DNA of 47,322 bases from an uncultured Bacilli bacterium (GTDB lineage: Bacteria; Bacillota_I; Bacilli_A; RF39; UBA660), in contig CANPXY010000001.1 of assembly GCA_947587115.1 (NCBI GenBank), positions 1-47,322 of the forward strand, written 5' to 3'. A model generated the notes under the pieces. That model worked only from the letters and a program-made list of their open reading frames with translations, searched no databases and was not told where the DNA came from. Positions 24,865 to 32,416 of this stretch are shown piece by piece. How positions within the stretch are numbered: the stretch's first letter is position 1; each line of letters starts with the position of its first letter. A program made the translations under genes and the position numbers.

Positions 24865-26319
24865 TTACGCTTGGGTTGCTTTGGCTTCTTCTCTTTTTTT
24901 ACGCACTTCGACCGCTTTTAAGGCCTCTTCAATATCATTAAAGTAGATGGTCTCATCCTTAAGTTTTTCATACGTCTCATTCCCTTTACCTAAGATCAAA
25001 ACCATATCTTTTTCTAACGCAAGATCGATGGCTCTTTGAATCGCTTCGTGTCGATCGACAACGATCTCATAATTATCGTGAGTATCTTTAATTGTACTTA
25101 CCAACATATCGATGATATCTTTAGGATCCTCACTGCGTGGATCTTCATAAGTAAAGATCGCATAGCTTGCATTATTGACTACGGTCTCCCCCATGATAGG
25201 ACGTTTTAAATAATCCCGCTCTCCAGCAGAACCGATGACCACGATCGACCGATGAATATCTAAAGTATGCACAAAATTTAATAATTTTTGAATTCCATTG
25301 GGCGTATGCGCATAGTCCACCATGACGTAATATGGAGTCTTCGTATCCAAGAGTTCGAGTCGACCACTGATTTTGACGTCAGCAAGTCGAGGAAGCATCT
25401 GTTCGATCGAATGCCCCATACTAATTCCAATTAAAAGCGCTGCCGCTAAATTATAGACATTGAAATCACCTAAAAGAGGACTGTCAAAAGAAAAATCATT
25501 CCCTTGATATCGATAAGTAATTTCTGTTTTATGTGGCAAAACATGAAAATCGACGATCTGTAAATCATTTTCTTCTCCCTTGCCATAAGTTAAAATTTTT
25601 CCATTACAAGCATCCCGAACTACTTCGAAAAATTCATCATCGCGATTGAGGATACAGAAGCCATCCTTTTTAGTCTGACGAAACAATTGACATTTACAGT
25701 CGATATAATTTTCAAAAGACCCATGAATGTTGAGATGCTCTTTCGTAATGTTGGTAATTGCCGAAACATCATAAGAAATTTGTTGAAGACGGCCTCTAAA
25801 AAATGCTTCGCTAGAAGCTTCCATGACCGTACAATTACAGCCGGCTTGCACAAATTCATCGAGATAACCATAGAGTTTATCTGCATCCGGTGTCGTATTG
25901 TTGGTATCCCGATCAAAAGCAGCACAACGTCTGCCGTTGGTACCAATATAGCCACACGCATCAAAACCAAGCAAATACTGACTGATCGTCGCCACACTCG
26001 TCTTGCCATCCGTTCCTGTAACACCGATCATCTTCATTTTCTTTTCTGGATGATCGTAAAATCTAGCACACAATTTCGGAAGTTCCTGATTGGTATCTTC
26101 TACTTCGATTACAGGAACAGGAGCCGTAATCCCTTTTCTGCTGACGACTAGAGCACTGGCACCTCTCTTGAGTGCATCAGGTATAAAATCATGGCGATCC
26201 GCCGTTACACCTTTCGTACAAATAAACAAATCACCCGGCTCTACTTCCTTAGAATTAATCTTGATCGCTTTAATTTCTACATCGCTTGTAACATCATAGA
26301 GTGCACTTAATTTTTTCAT
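24865..26319 (-). CDS. murE: UDP-N-acetylmuramyl-tripeptide synthetase MurE
   Basis: MurE adds the third stem-peptide residue to UDP-MurNAc-L-Ala-D-Glu in peptidoglycan synthesis. The 484-residue protein has the Mur ligase layout: N-terminal uridine-binding domain, ATP loop GVTGTDGKTS (about 99-108), central domain with TTPDADKLYGYL and the carbamylated-Lys region, and a C-terminal domain. The substrate motif reads EDPRSEDP; the Arg points to meso-diaminopimelate rather than lysine. A TATAAT lies upstream in the region shared with the divergent arginase promoter, and GGCGGGG precedes the ATG. Confidence 0.94.
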   Translation of the reverse strand: MKKLSALYDVTSDVEIKAIKINSKEVEPGDLFICTKGVTADRHDFIPDALKRGASALVVSRKGITAPVPVIEVEDTNQELPKLCARFYDHPEKKMKMIGVTGTDGKTSVATISQYLLGFDACGYIGTNGRRCAAFDRDTNNTTPDADKLYGYLDEFVQAGCNCTVMEASSEAFFRGRLQQISYDVSAITNITKEHLNIHGSFENYIDCKCQLFRQTKKDGFCILNRDDEFFEVVRDACNGKILTYGKGEENDLQIVDFHVLPHKTEITYRYQGNDFSFDSPLLGDFNVYNLAAALLIGISMGHSIEQMLPRLADVKISGRLELLDTKTPYYVMVDYAHTPNGIQKLLNFVHTLDIHRSIVVIGSAGERDYLKRPIMGETVVNNASYAIFTYEDPRSEDPKDIIDMLVSTIKDTHDNYEIVVDRHEAIQRAIDLALEKDMVLILGKGNETYEKLKDETIYFNDIEEALKAVEVRKKREEAKATQA

Positions 26320-26382
26320 TTAATCCCCGCCTAACTATATTTTTATTATACCGTATATTTCTGTAAAATCCTAGTAAATTGA

Positions 26383-26411
26383 TTGAAATAGACATTTGTT
26401 TACGATACAAT
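26383..26411 (+). promoter_or_regulatory. SigA promoter of the arginase gene
   Basis: TTGAAA (26383-26388), 17-bp spacer, TACAAT (26406-26411). It lies inside a longer possible frame and so supports the start at 26430. Confidence 0.8.
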
Positions 26412-26429
26412 AAAAACAAGGTGAAACAT

Positions 26430-27311
26430 ATGAAAGTAACATTAATCAAAGCTAGTTGTGATCTAGGAACGCATGTCGATGGAGCAAGATTTGGCCCAGA
26501 TCAACTGCTTGAAAAATTAAATTTACCATTTGAAATAGAAGGGGTCGATTGTCCAGAGGTTCAAAAAAGTCACAATCCAATGGACCTTCATAAAAACGAA
26601 CAGGCGATCAACGAATTCAATCAAGAACTCTATACCAAAGTGTCAAAGGTCATTCAAAAGAAACATTTTCCAATCACCATTGGTGGCGATCACTCGATTG
26701 CCATTGCCAGTGCCCTTGCGAGTGGAAAAACGCATTCCAAGATGGGAATTCTTTGGTTCGATTCTCATGCCGACTATAATACATTTGAGACGACCATCAC
26801 GGGCAATATTCACGGATTACCTCTCGCTACGATCAACGGACTCAATCGTGAACTATCCAAATTTCATCATGGACCTTACTACGATCCAAAACATACGGTC
26901 ATCGTGGGCTATCGGGCACAAGAAGCAAATCAACAAGAGGAACTACAAAATGTTCAAAAGATGGGCGTAACGGTTTTTACTACAGAAACCATTAAACAGC
27001 TCGGAATGAAAAAAGTCATGGAACAGGCGCTTGAAATTGTGGGCACTAATACCGACGGCATCCATATCAGTTATGATCTAGATGCCTTAGATCCTACGGT
27101 AGCTCCCGGCGTATCCATTCCGGAGCCAAATGGACTTACTTTGGAAGAAGGCATTCAATTTATCGATGCCTTAACCCCTTATCAAGAGCAAATTACTTCG
27201 TTCGATCTTGTCGAGTTGAATCCCCTTTTCGATCATGAAGACCAAACCATCCTCGTGGCCGAAAAAATCCTCAAACGTTTTTTAAAGAATAAAGAAATTA
27301 GTGATCACTAA
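26430..27311 (+). CDS. Arginase/agmatinase-family ureohydrolase, probably arginase
   Basis: This Mn-dependent enzyme would hydrolyse arginine to ornithine and urea. The 293-residue protein has all three metal signatures: TIGGDHSIAIAS, WFDSHADYNT, and SYDLDALDP followed by FDLVELNP. The Ser in DSHAD, where most arginases have Ala, is a minor change. The short length and the motif GARFGPDQL fit Bacillus-type arginase. The ATG at 26430 has AAGGTGAA upstream and follows the promoter. No other arginine catabolism gene is in the window. It is convergent with the glycosyltransferase gene and overlaps it by 14 bp. Confidence 0.9.
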   Translation: MKVTLIKASCDLGTHVDGARFGPDQLLEKLNLPFEIEGVDCPEVQKSHNPMDLHKNEQAINEFNQELYTKVSKVIQKKHFPITIGGDHSIAIASALASGKTHSKMGILWFDSHADYNTFETTITGNIHGLPLATINGLNRELSKFHHGPYYDPKHTVIVGYRAQEANQQEELQNVQKMGVTVFTTETIKQLGMKKVMEQALEIVGTNTDGIHISYDLDALDPTVAPGVSIPEPNGLTLEEGIQFIDALTPYQEQITSFDLVELNPLFDHEDQTILVAEKILKRFLKNKEISDH

Positions 27312-27318
27312 CTTCTTT
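27291..27318. terminator. Palindromic bidirectional terminator shared by convergent gene ends
   Basis: A perfect 14-bp palindrome TTAGTGATCACTAA (27298-27311), extended by six more pairs after one mismatch and flanked by A and T runs. Both stop codons lie inside it, so each protein ends with the same residues, SDH. Confidence 0.85.
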
Positions 27319-28383
27319 TTTTTGCAATATCAACGCTCGATTCTCTTTTAAACGCTCATCCTTTGGATTGATCGCAATGGCCATATCGACATATTTTAAA
27401 CTTTCATCGATCTTTCCCTGATAAAAACAACTAAGCGACAAAAGATCATAAATCGTCTCATTCCAACTGAAAGGCTCATTGATGTAAGTTTTCGCATGAT
27501 TCTTAATTTCAAGTGCCTTAAGACAATATTCTTCGACACTCGCCCAATCTTCAAGATGATAATCTAAGAGAGCTCTTTCGACATAAGGATCTCTTAAATA
27601 AGGTGCTTCCTTGATGGCTTTATCAAGCCACATTTTCGCTTCATCATAACGTTTTAACTCTTTGTAACAGCGGGCAATAAAACGCATTGATGCACATCGT
27701 TCATCTTTCCAGGTGGCTCTTGGAAGATGTAAATGACCAATCAAAGTATCGATCGCTTCATTCCACTTGCCATAAAACATGTACTCTCTTCCCAAATAAT
27801 GCCTAGAACGATCATCGTCCGGATCTTCTTTGACCGATAACTCTAAAAGCGGCAAATAACTTCCCCTCGATTTCGTGGAATCTGGATAATGATTGACGGT
27901 AATGCGATCGGTCGTAACGATGACCTCTTCCCCTCGATCATAACTTAATATTTCATGAACTGGATGCGTCCAACGATATCCAGAAAGTGCATGAATCTTC
28001 TCAATATAGAAATTGACCGCCGGATTCCCCAAGTCATCAAAACTCCAATTATAGTTATATCTTAGCCGCGTTGTATGTTCTTGCCAAACTTCTTCTAAAG
28101 TTTTTCTCCATCCCGGAAGAAAGACTTCATCCAAATCAGTACAAACACAAATATCGGTATCAGAAGGAAGCAACTTTAATGATTCGTTGCGTGCGACGTC
28201 AAAGCGCCATGGCCGAATAATCTTCTTCTGGACATGAACCCCTAACGCTTTTAATTTTTGAACACTTCCATCTGTCGACCCGGTATCTAAAACATAAATT
28301 GCATCTGCCTCTTGCATCGACTGTACCCAACGCTCAACAAATTGTTCTTCATTTTTACAGATGGCATATACACAAACTTTCAT
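27298..28383 (-). CDS. Family 2 glycosyltransferase with C-terminal TPR region
   Basis: A 361-residue protein. Residues 1-210 are a GT-A fold: VCVYAICKNEEQFVERWV, VLDTGSTDGSV, and the metal-binding VCTDLDEVFLPGW. The C-terminal 150 residues are helical pairs of TPR type (YKELKRYDEAKMWLDKAI; CFYQGKIDESLKYVDMAI). Such SunS/WaaE-like glycosyltransferases modify proteins or surface glycans; the acceptor is not known. There is no membrane segment. AGAGGAA precedes the ATG at 28383. Confidence 0.9.
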   Translation of the reverse strand: MKVCVYAICKNEEQFVERWVQSMQEADAIYVLDTGSTDGSVQKLKALGVHVQKKIIRPWRFDVARNESLKLLPSDTDICVCTDLDEVFLPGWRKTLEEVWQEHTTRLRYNYNWSFDDLGNPAVNFYIEKIHALSGYRWTHPVHEILSYDRGEEVIVTTDRITVNHYPDSTKSRGSYLPLLELSVKEDPDDDRSRHYLGREYMFYGKWNEAIDTLIGHLHLPRATWKDERCASMRFIARCYKELKRYDEAKMWLDKAIKEAPYLRDPYVERALLDYHLEDWASVEEYCLKALEIKNHAKTYINEPFSWNETIYDLLSLSCFYQGKIDESLKYVDMAIAINPKDERLKENRALILQKKEVSDH

Positions 28384-28417
28384 AATTCCTCTCTTTCAAT
28401 ACTAGAATATGTAATGC

Positions 28418-28447
28418 CAAAGAAAAAAAGACACCAATGTCCTTTGC
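28418..28447 (-). terminator. Intrinsic terminator of the 184-residue hypothetical gene
   Basis: Stem GACA/TGTC, extended by A-T and G-T pairs, loop TTGG, followed by T7 on the minus strand, just after the stop. Confidence 0.65.
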
Positions 28448-28448
28448 T

Positions 28449-29003
28449 CTATGCCCTGGATCGCACTGTACTAAATTGTTTTGTTTTCGACCCGATCGAT
28501 AAGACATACTTCTCAGATCCTACCACATGTTCCTGTAAAATAGAAGTCCTTTTAATGTCACCATTAGAATTGTAAGTAGGTACGATGATATATTTAGAAT
28601 TTAATAGATACGGTAAATTCTTCTCATTTAAATGTACTTTATATTCAGAGTGATATACTTCTGAATCTAACAATAATTTATAACTAGTATCTACATAAAG
28701 ATTTTTAAGACGTGGAACCAAATGCTCTAAACGATCTTTCGCAATTTTAGCATAAGGATCTCCTGCATGTTGATATAAAAGAGAGATGCTGAAGATTTCA
28801 AATCCTAATTCTACCGCCACTTGAAAAGGTAAAATAATTAAAGATTGTAAAACATCTTGACTGAGAGCTAATGTAATAGAAAACATCAAAGGGACACTGA
28901 GTGCTTTAAGATGCTTATTTTGACGCACTATTTTAAAAGGACCAAAAGGTTCTTTTGCATTTTGAATTTCTTGAATCAAATCATAGTCGATAACTAATTT
29001 CAT
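28449..29003 (-). CDS. Hypothetical protein with a central hydrophobic hairpin
   Basis: I do not recognise this 184-residue protein. Residues about 36-75 are hydrophobic (SVPLMFSITLALS; SLIILPFQVAVELGF) and could form a membrane hairpin or a buried helical core. The C-terminal half is soluble, with KYIIVPTYNSNGDIKR. It has a consensus promoter, AAGGAGA before the ATG and a terminator, so it is a real single-gene unit. Confidence 0.7.
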   Translation of the reverse strand: MKLVIDYDLIQEIQNAKEPFGPFKIVRQNKHLKALSVPLMFSITLALSQDVLQSLIILPFQVAVELGFEIFSISLLYQHAGDPYAKIAKDRLEHLVPRLKNLYVDTSYKLLLDSEVYHSEYKVHLNEKNLPYLLNSKYIIVPTYNSNGDIKRTSILQEHVVGSEKYVLSIGSKTKQFSTVRSRA

Positions 29004-29024
29004 AAAACATCTCCTTGATAATTT

Positions 29025-29054
29025 ATTATAACAAGTCCTGAAAACTTATGTCAA
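29025..29054 (-). promoter_or_regulatory. SigA promoter of the 184-residue hypothetical gene
   Basis: TTGACA (29049-29054), 18-bp spacer, TATAAT (29025-29030). Confidence 0.83.
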
Positions 29055-29115
29055 ACAAAGGCATCATTTTCTTTTTTTTCTGTTGCATTTGTTATAGGTG
29101 TTTTTTCCCTTCTAA

Positions 29116-29124
29116 CATAAATTA
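29116..29124 (+). promoter_or_regulatory. CATAnnnTA motif upstream of the 118-residue gene
   Basis: CATAAATTA, a match to the -10 form of mother-cell sporulation promoters (SigE/SigK), 38 bp before the start codon. No convincing -35 is visible and the sequence is AT-rich, so this is tentative. Confidence 0.25.
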
Positions 29125-29161
29125 AATTGAAGACCATTGTCAAAAGAAAGAAGGGAAATGG

Positions 29162-29518
29162 ATGGAAAATATTTCTTTAGGACAAATCGCTGGCATCATC
29201 ACCTTTATCAGTGTCTTAATCGGTGGAATCACGGGCTTGATTGCTTATTCACGATCCTTCATTGCCAAAATACTAAAACCGCTCGATCAAAAAATCGATC
29301 GTCTCGAAGAAAGGTCGATGACCAGTCGTAACAACATTGAATTAGAACTTGTCAAAATGTTCTTGGTCAACTTTGTCAACGATATCGAACAAGGTACTTA
29401 TAAATCTCCCATACAAAAGAAAAACGCTTATGAGCTCTACGATCGTTATCTTTCTTTAGGAGGCAACTCTTATGTTCATGATCGTTGGGAAAAATTGATC
29501 CAAGATGGAAAGATCTAA
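29162..29518 (+). CDS. Hypothetical small membrane-anchored protein
   Basis: A 118-residue protein with one N-terminal membrane helix (IAGIITFISVLIGGITGLIA), a short amphipathic coiled segment (LDQKIDRLEERS) and a soluble C-terminal region (YELYDRYLSLGG). The plan recalls small phage-type membrane proteins, but no phage genes are nearby. AAGGG lies 6 nt before the ATG and a strong terminator follows. Function is unknown. Confidence 0.7.
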   Translation: MENISLGQIAGIITFISVLIGGITGLIAYSRSFIAKILKPLDQKIDRLEERSMTSRNNIELELVKMFLVNFVNDIEQGTYKSPIQKKNAYELYDRYLSLGGNSYVHDRWEKLIQDGKI

Positions 29519-29528
29519 TGATCAAAAG

Positions 29529-29563
29529 AAAACTACTTTTGTTTTTGAAAGTAGTTTTTTTTT
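29529..29563 (+). terminator. Intrinsic terminator after the 118-residue gene
   Basis: An 11-bp stem (AAAACTACTTT/AAAGTAGTTTT), 8-nt loop and T run. It may also serve the convergent collagen-like gene. Confidence 0.88.
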
Positions 29564-29573
29564 GTCAAAATAT

Positions 29574-30539
29574 TTATTTTAAACGCTGAATAATGATCGT
29601 GACAACTGAATTTGTAAAAGATGAGAGATTATCATCTATTTTAGGACTGTCCAAATACATGGGATAGTTTCCTAGATTGACGAGTTCAAAGACGTCATTT
29701 TCTAATACAGTCGACACAATTCCTTGTCCTGTGAACTGAACGGGAATTTGATGATTATTCCAAACGGTCGCTCCGGCATAGACAGGATCTTCGCCAACCT
29801 TTTTAAAACCTACGACAATGATATCGCGGTCTTTTACGACAACGGTATCGTTGATAGCACTTGCTTGCACTGTAAATTGAATGCGATAAATTCCTGGATG
29901 AACAAAAGTAATCGTATGGTCATTCTCGTTAAAAATAAAGTTATTTTCCCAATCCGAAATTTTGATATCGAGCGGAATACGCGCTTTGGGCTGAACTTTG
30001 ATGCCAGTTGCGCCATCGGAATCGTCATAGAATGTGACAAAGAAAGCAGCTGGAATTTCGAGTGGTCCTGGCGGTCCCTCTGGACCCGGTTCCCCTGTCT
30101 CACCTTTTTCACCACGCCAACCTGTAGGTCCAGGAGCTCCTTCTGGTCCTGGTGGCCCTGGATTTCCTTGCTCCCCTTTTGGGCCACGAATATTTCCTAC
30201 ATCTATCCATTCATTTTTGCTTTCAGACCAAACATATAAATGCTCTCCTACGAGATAAGAAGCGCCTTTTGTCTCCTCTGGATGATCTTGTTTTAAACTT
30301 TCCAAAGAATCATAAGACCCCAAGATCGTAACACCTGTTCCATCTTGTCCCCTTGGAATGACAAAGTCCAAAGTATGTAAAGATCCCTCGTGATGATCGA
30401 TGACCTGGGCTTCACTTCCCGCATCTCCCGTTTGAATTTTTCCCAAAGCGATCGTCTCTGTAGTACCAGGAGCCCCTTGTGGACCCGTCGGTCCTTGGGG
30501 AATCGTCAAATTCAGTAAAAATTGAGGCCGGTCTTTCAA
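29574..30539 (-). CDS. Collagen-like surface protein with C-terminal jelly-roll (BclA/C1q-like) domain
   Basis: A 321-residue protein. It starts with the module LLNLTIPQGPTGPQGAPG, repeats a related IP-G-x-x-G module, and has a Gly-X-Y stretch around residues 115-155 (GPKGEQGNPGPPGPEGAPG). Residues 158-321 form a beta-rich domain (HPGIYRIQFTVQA; SVVTIIIQRL) like the trimeric C-terminal domain of BclA-type exosporium proteins. The start is a TTG at 30539 with AAAGGGGG 8 nt upstream. It has no signal peptide, as expected for proteins placed on spores from the mother cell. Trimerisation and surface placement are inferred. Confidence 0.85.
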   Translation of the reverse strand: MKDRPQFLLNLTIPQGPTGPQGAPGTTETIALGKIQTGDAGSEAQVIDHHEGSLHTLDFVIPRGQDGTGVTILGSYDSLESLKQDHPEETKGASYLVGEHLYVWSESKNEWIDVGNIRGPKGEQGNPGPPGPEGAPGPTGWRGEKGETGEPGPEGPPGPLEIPAAFFVTFYDDSDGATGIKVQPKARIPLDIKISDWENNFIFNENDHTITFVHPGIYRIQFTVQASAINDTVVVKDRDIIVVGFKKVGEDPVYAGATVWNNHQIPVQFTGQGIVSTVLENDVFELVNLGNYPMYLDSPKIDDNLSSFTNSVVTIIIQRLK

Positions 30540-30572
30540 TGTATTTCCCCCTTTCTTTCTTATACTCTACTG

Positions 30573-30581
30573 TACTATATG
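30573..30581 (-). promoter_or_regulatory. CATAnnnTA (SigE/SigK-like -10) motif of a collagen-like gene
   Basis: CATATAGTA 34 bp before the TTG start, in a position equivalent to the motifs before the other two collagen-like genes. The -35 is not clear. Confidence 0.4.
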
Positions 30582-30637
30582 CAAAAAGAAAAAGAAGCGC
30601 TAGTAAAAATAACCTCCATAAAAATAGTTCTGATCAT

Positions 30638-31351
30638 CTAGACATCGGGCCTACCTAAATATTCAATGACGATGGTCACAAGAGAATTCGTAAAATAAGA
30701 AGTGCTTGCTGTATTTTCCAATATAGGCGAATTCAAATAGATGCTTTTTTTCGCCAAATTGACAAGTTCATAGGTATTAGTAGTATTTTCGATCGCAATC
30801 ACTCCTTGCGCAACGACCTGTTTTGCAACTCCAGTCTCGATAAATTGACTCGCACCAATATAGACATTATCTGTTCCCGTTCTACGAAAACCTATCGCAA
30901 TAAAATCCTGGGTAGGATCAAAAGGCTGTGATGGCGTCTTTATATAAGCATTGGCTGTAATCGTTATTTTATAATAACCAACTTTGTTAAACTTGACCGT
31001 ATTTTGATCTTCATCGACTTCACATAAATCATCAATATCTAACTCTACTCGTCGAATAGGAATACGGCCCAACGACAAAATCTCCAAGCCCCCTTCTGGA
31101 TAGTCAATTTGGTGGTATGTCACAAGATATGCCGTGCTAATTTTAAGTGGTCCTGGAACTCCCTGTGGGCCCCGTGGTAAAACAAAATTTAAAGTGTGTT
31201 GACTCTCTACTTGATCATCTGTTACCTTAGCTAGTTCGGGATCATCCGTAACACTTGTTGCACCTACTTGAATTGTATCCGCCCTGCCAGCTGGCCCGGT
31301 TGGTCCTTGGGGAATTGTCAAGTTTAAAAGATATCTGGTTGCATCTTGCAT
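30638..31351 (-). CDS. Collagen-module protein with C-terminal jelly-roll domain
   Basis: A 237-residue paralogue of the neighbouring collagen-like gene. It begins with LLNLTIPQGPTGPAG and a second module HTLNFVLPRGPQGVPG, with almost no extended Gly-X-Y repeat. Residues about 72-237 are a C-terminal beta domain similar to the first protein (VGYYKITITANAYI; SLVTIVIEYLG). The ATG at 31351 is chosen because GGGAGG lies 8 nt upstream; a longer frame would add an unrelated 21-residue head. No signal peptide is present. I see no strong terminator after it. Confidence 0.82.
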   Translation of the reverse strand: MQDATRYLLNLTIPQGPTGPAGRADTIQVGATSVTDDPELAKVTDDQVESQHTLNFVLPRGPQGVPGPLKISTAYLVTYHQIDYPEGGLEILSLGRIPIRRVELDIDDLCEVDEDQNTVKFNKVGYYKITITANAYIKTPSQPFDPTQDFIAIGFRRTGTDNVYIGASQFIETGVAKQVVAQGVIAIENTTNTYELVNLAKKSIYLNSPILENTASTSYFTNSLVTIVIEYLGRPDV

Positions 31352-31373
31352 AGGTAATTCCTCCCTTCTATCA

Positions 31374-31382
31374 TAATATATG
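31374..31382 (-). promoter_or_regulatory. CATAnnnTA (SigE/SigK-like -10) motif of a collagen-like gene
   Basis: CATATATTA followed by TG, 23 bp before the ATG. It is identical over 11 bp to the motif before the third collagen-like gene. Confidence 0.45.
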
Positions 31383-31439
31383 TAAAAATAAAGAAAGCTC
31401 TTCCACTCTAGCATAGAAACTGTAGACTTTATCTAAAAA

Positions 31440-31470
31440 CAAACAAAAACTGAGAACTGAATCTCAGTTT
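31440..31470 (-). terminator. Intrinsic terminator of the GPTGAT collagen gene
   Basis: Stem AAACTGAGA/TCTCAGTTT, 6-nt loop, T-rich tail on the minus strand, 12 bp after the stop. Confidence 0.85.
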
Positions 31471-31481
31471 AATAGGAACTA

Positions 31482-32192
31482 TTAAGCGCCTCCAGCTTCG
31501 CCTTGAGGTCCAGTTGGGCCTTGAGGAATCGTCAAATTCAAAACATAGTTATCTCCTGCAGGCGTAATCGTTGCTTGCGCTTGACTACCTGGTGCACCAG
31601 TTTCTACTGTACCGATAGAAAGCGTCGGCATTGCTCCTTCCGGAATAGTGAAATTTAAAACTGCATTGGTAGGCGTTCCCACATTTTCAACTACTGGATC
31701 GGTTCCCGCTGCACCAGCAGTCACTGTTCCAACCTCAATCGTTGCTGCATCTCCATCTTCTCCCGTTGGTCCAGTGGCTCCAGTTGGCCCCGTTGCACCT
31801 GTTGGTCCTGTTGCTCCAGTTGGACCTGTTGCTCCCGTTGGACCCGTTGCTCCAGTTGGACCAGTGGCTCCGGTTGGACCTGTTGCTCCGGTAGGTCCGG
31901 TGGCTCCTGTTGGTCCGGTGGCTCCTGTTGGTCCAGTCGCCCCAGTTGGACCCGTTGCTCCAGTTGCACCTGTTGGTCCGGTTGGACCTCCAGATGGCCC
32001 CGTTGGTCCGGTCGCTCCGGTTGGACCTGTTGCTCCAGTCATTCCAGGAAAACCAACAGGTCCCATAGGTCCCGTTGGCCCAGTAGGACCTGTTGGGCCT
32101 ACCGTACCGCCACAAGTCGCCATAATAAATTGAATTTTGTCATTTTTTAAATGTGGTTGCTGTCCGCTAGGAAAATTTACACAATTACTCAT
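31482..32192 (-). CDS. Collagen-like GPTGAT-repeat protein without C-terminal domain
   Basis: A 236-residue protein. After a 28-residue head, Gly-X-Y repeats run from about residue 32 to 145, with about ten perfect GPTGAT units. Two non-collagen modules follow (ATIEVGTVTAGAAG...LNFTIPEG; TLSIGTVETGAPG...LNLTIPQG), ending in GPTGPQGEAGGA and a stop. The terminal module equals the N-terminal module of the two neighbouring proteins, which then continue into a jelly-roll domain that is missing here. Thr-rich repeats of this kind are often glycosylated. AAAGGAGAG precedes the ATG at 32192. Confidence 0.88.
   Translation of the reverse strand: MSNCVNFPSGQQPHLKNDKIQFIMATCGGTVGPTGPTGPTGPMGPVGFPGMTGATGPTGATGPTGPSGGPTGPTGATGATGPTGATGPTGATGPTGATGPTGATGPTGATGPTGATGPTGATGPTGATGPTGATGPTGATGPTGEDGDAATIEVGTVTAGAAGTDPVVENVGTPTNAVLNFTIPEGAMPTLSIGTVETGAPGSQAQATITPAGDNYVLNLTIPQGPTGPQGEAGGA
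31761..31952 (-). repeat. Tandem 18-bp coding repeat (GPTGAT units)
   Basis: About ten consecutive 18-bp units encoding GPTGAT with synonymous third-base changes. The reading frame is kept for any whole number of units, so repeat number can vary between strains. Confidence 0.9.
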
Positions 32193-32213
32193 TGTTTTCT
32201 CTCCTTTCTAACA

Positions 32214-32222
32214 TAATATATG
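32214..32222 (-). promoter_or_regulatory. CATAnnnTA (SigE/SigK-like -10) motif of the GPTGAT gene
   Basis: CATATATTA followed by TG, 22 bp before the ATG, placed like the motif before the preceding paralogue. Confidence 0.45.
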
Positions 32223-32319
32223 ACGAAAGAAAAAAGATACTTACACACTTTACACAAAAAAAGAAAATTATGTGACACAAACAAGACGTTTTTTCTACTT
32301 CTATAGTCTTCTACCACAA

Positions 32320-32345
32320 AAAAACCAACAGAAAGGTTGGTTTTT
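32320..32345 (-). terminator. Intrinsic terminator downstream of tmk
   Basis: A 10-bp stem (AAAAACCAAC/GTTGGTTTTT) with a 6-nt loop. The flanking A and T runs make it bidirectional; it separates the T-box operon from the collagen-like genes. Confidence 0.82.
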
Positions 32346-32383
32346 GTATGAACTATTTTTATCATTTATCAAAGTAAGTGGAA

Positions 32384-32406
32384 CACTCATCTGAAAAAAA
32401 TGAGTG
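32384..32406. repeat. Inverted repeat just after tmk
   Basis: CACTCAT/ATGAGTG with a 9-nt loop, 11 bp after the tmk stop. There is no T run after it, so it is probably an mRNA 3'-end hairpin rather than a terminator. Confidence 0.5.
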
Positions 32407-32416
32407 AAAGATAAAC

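Noticed and set aside
29724..30239. 171-codon plus-strand frame
   Set aside because: It is antisense to the collagen-like gene with jelly-roll domain; composition follows the Gly-X-Y codons.
31761..31952. Regular repeats resembling a CRISPR array
   Set aside because: There are no unique spacers; units are directly adjacent and code for GPTGAT.
31648..32133. Long plus-strand frame with PVGPVA repeats
   Set aside because: It is the antisense of the GPTGAT collagen repeat; it has no ribosome site and its pattern follows from the 18-bp repeat.
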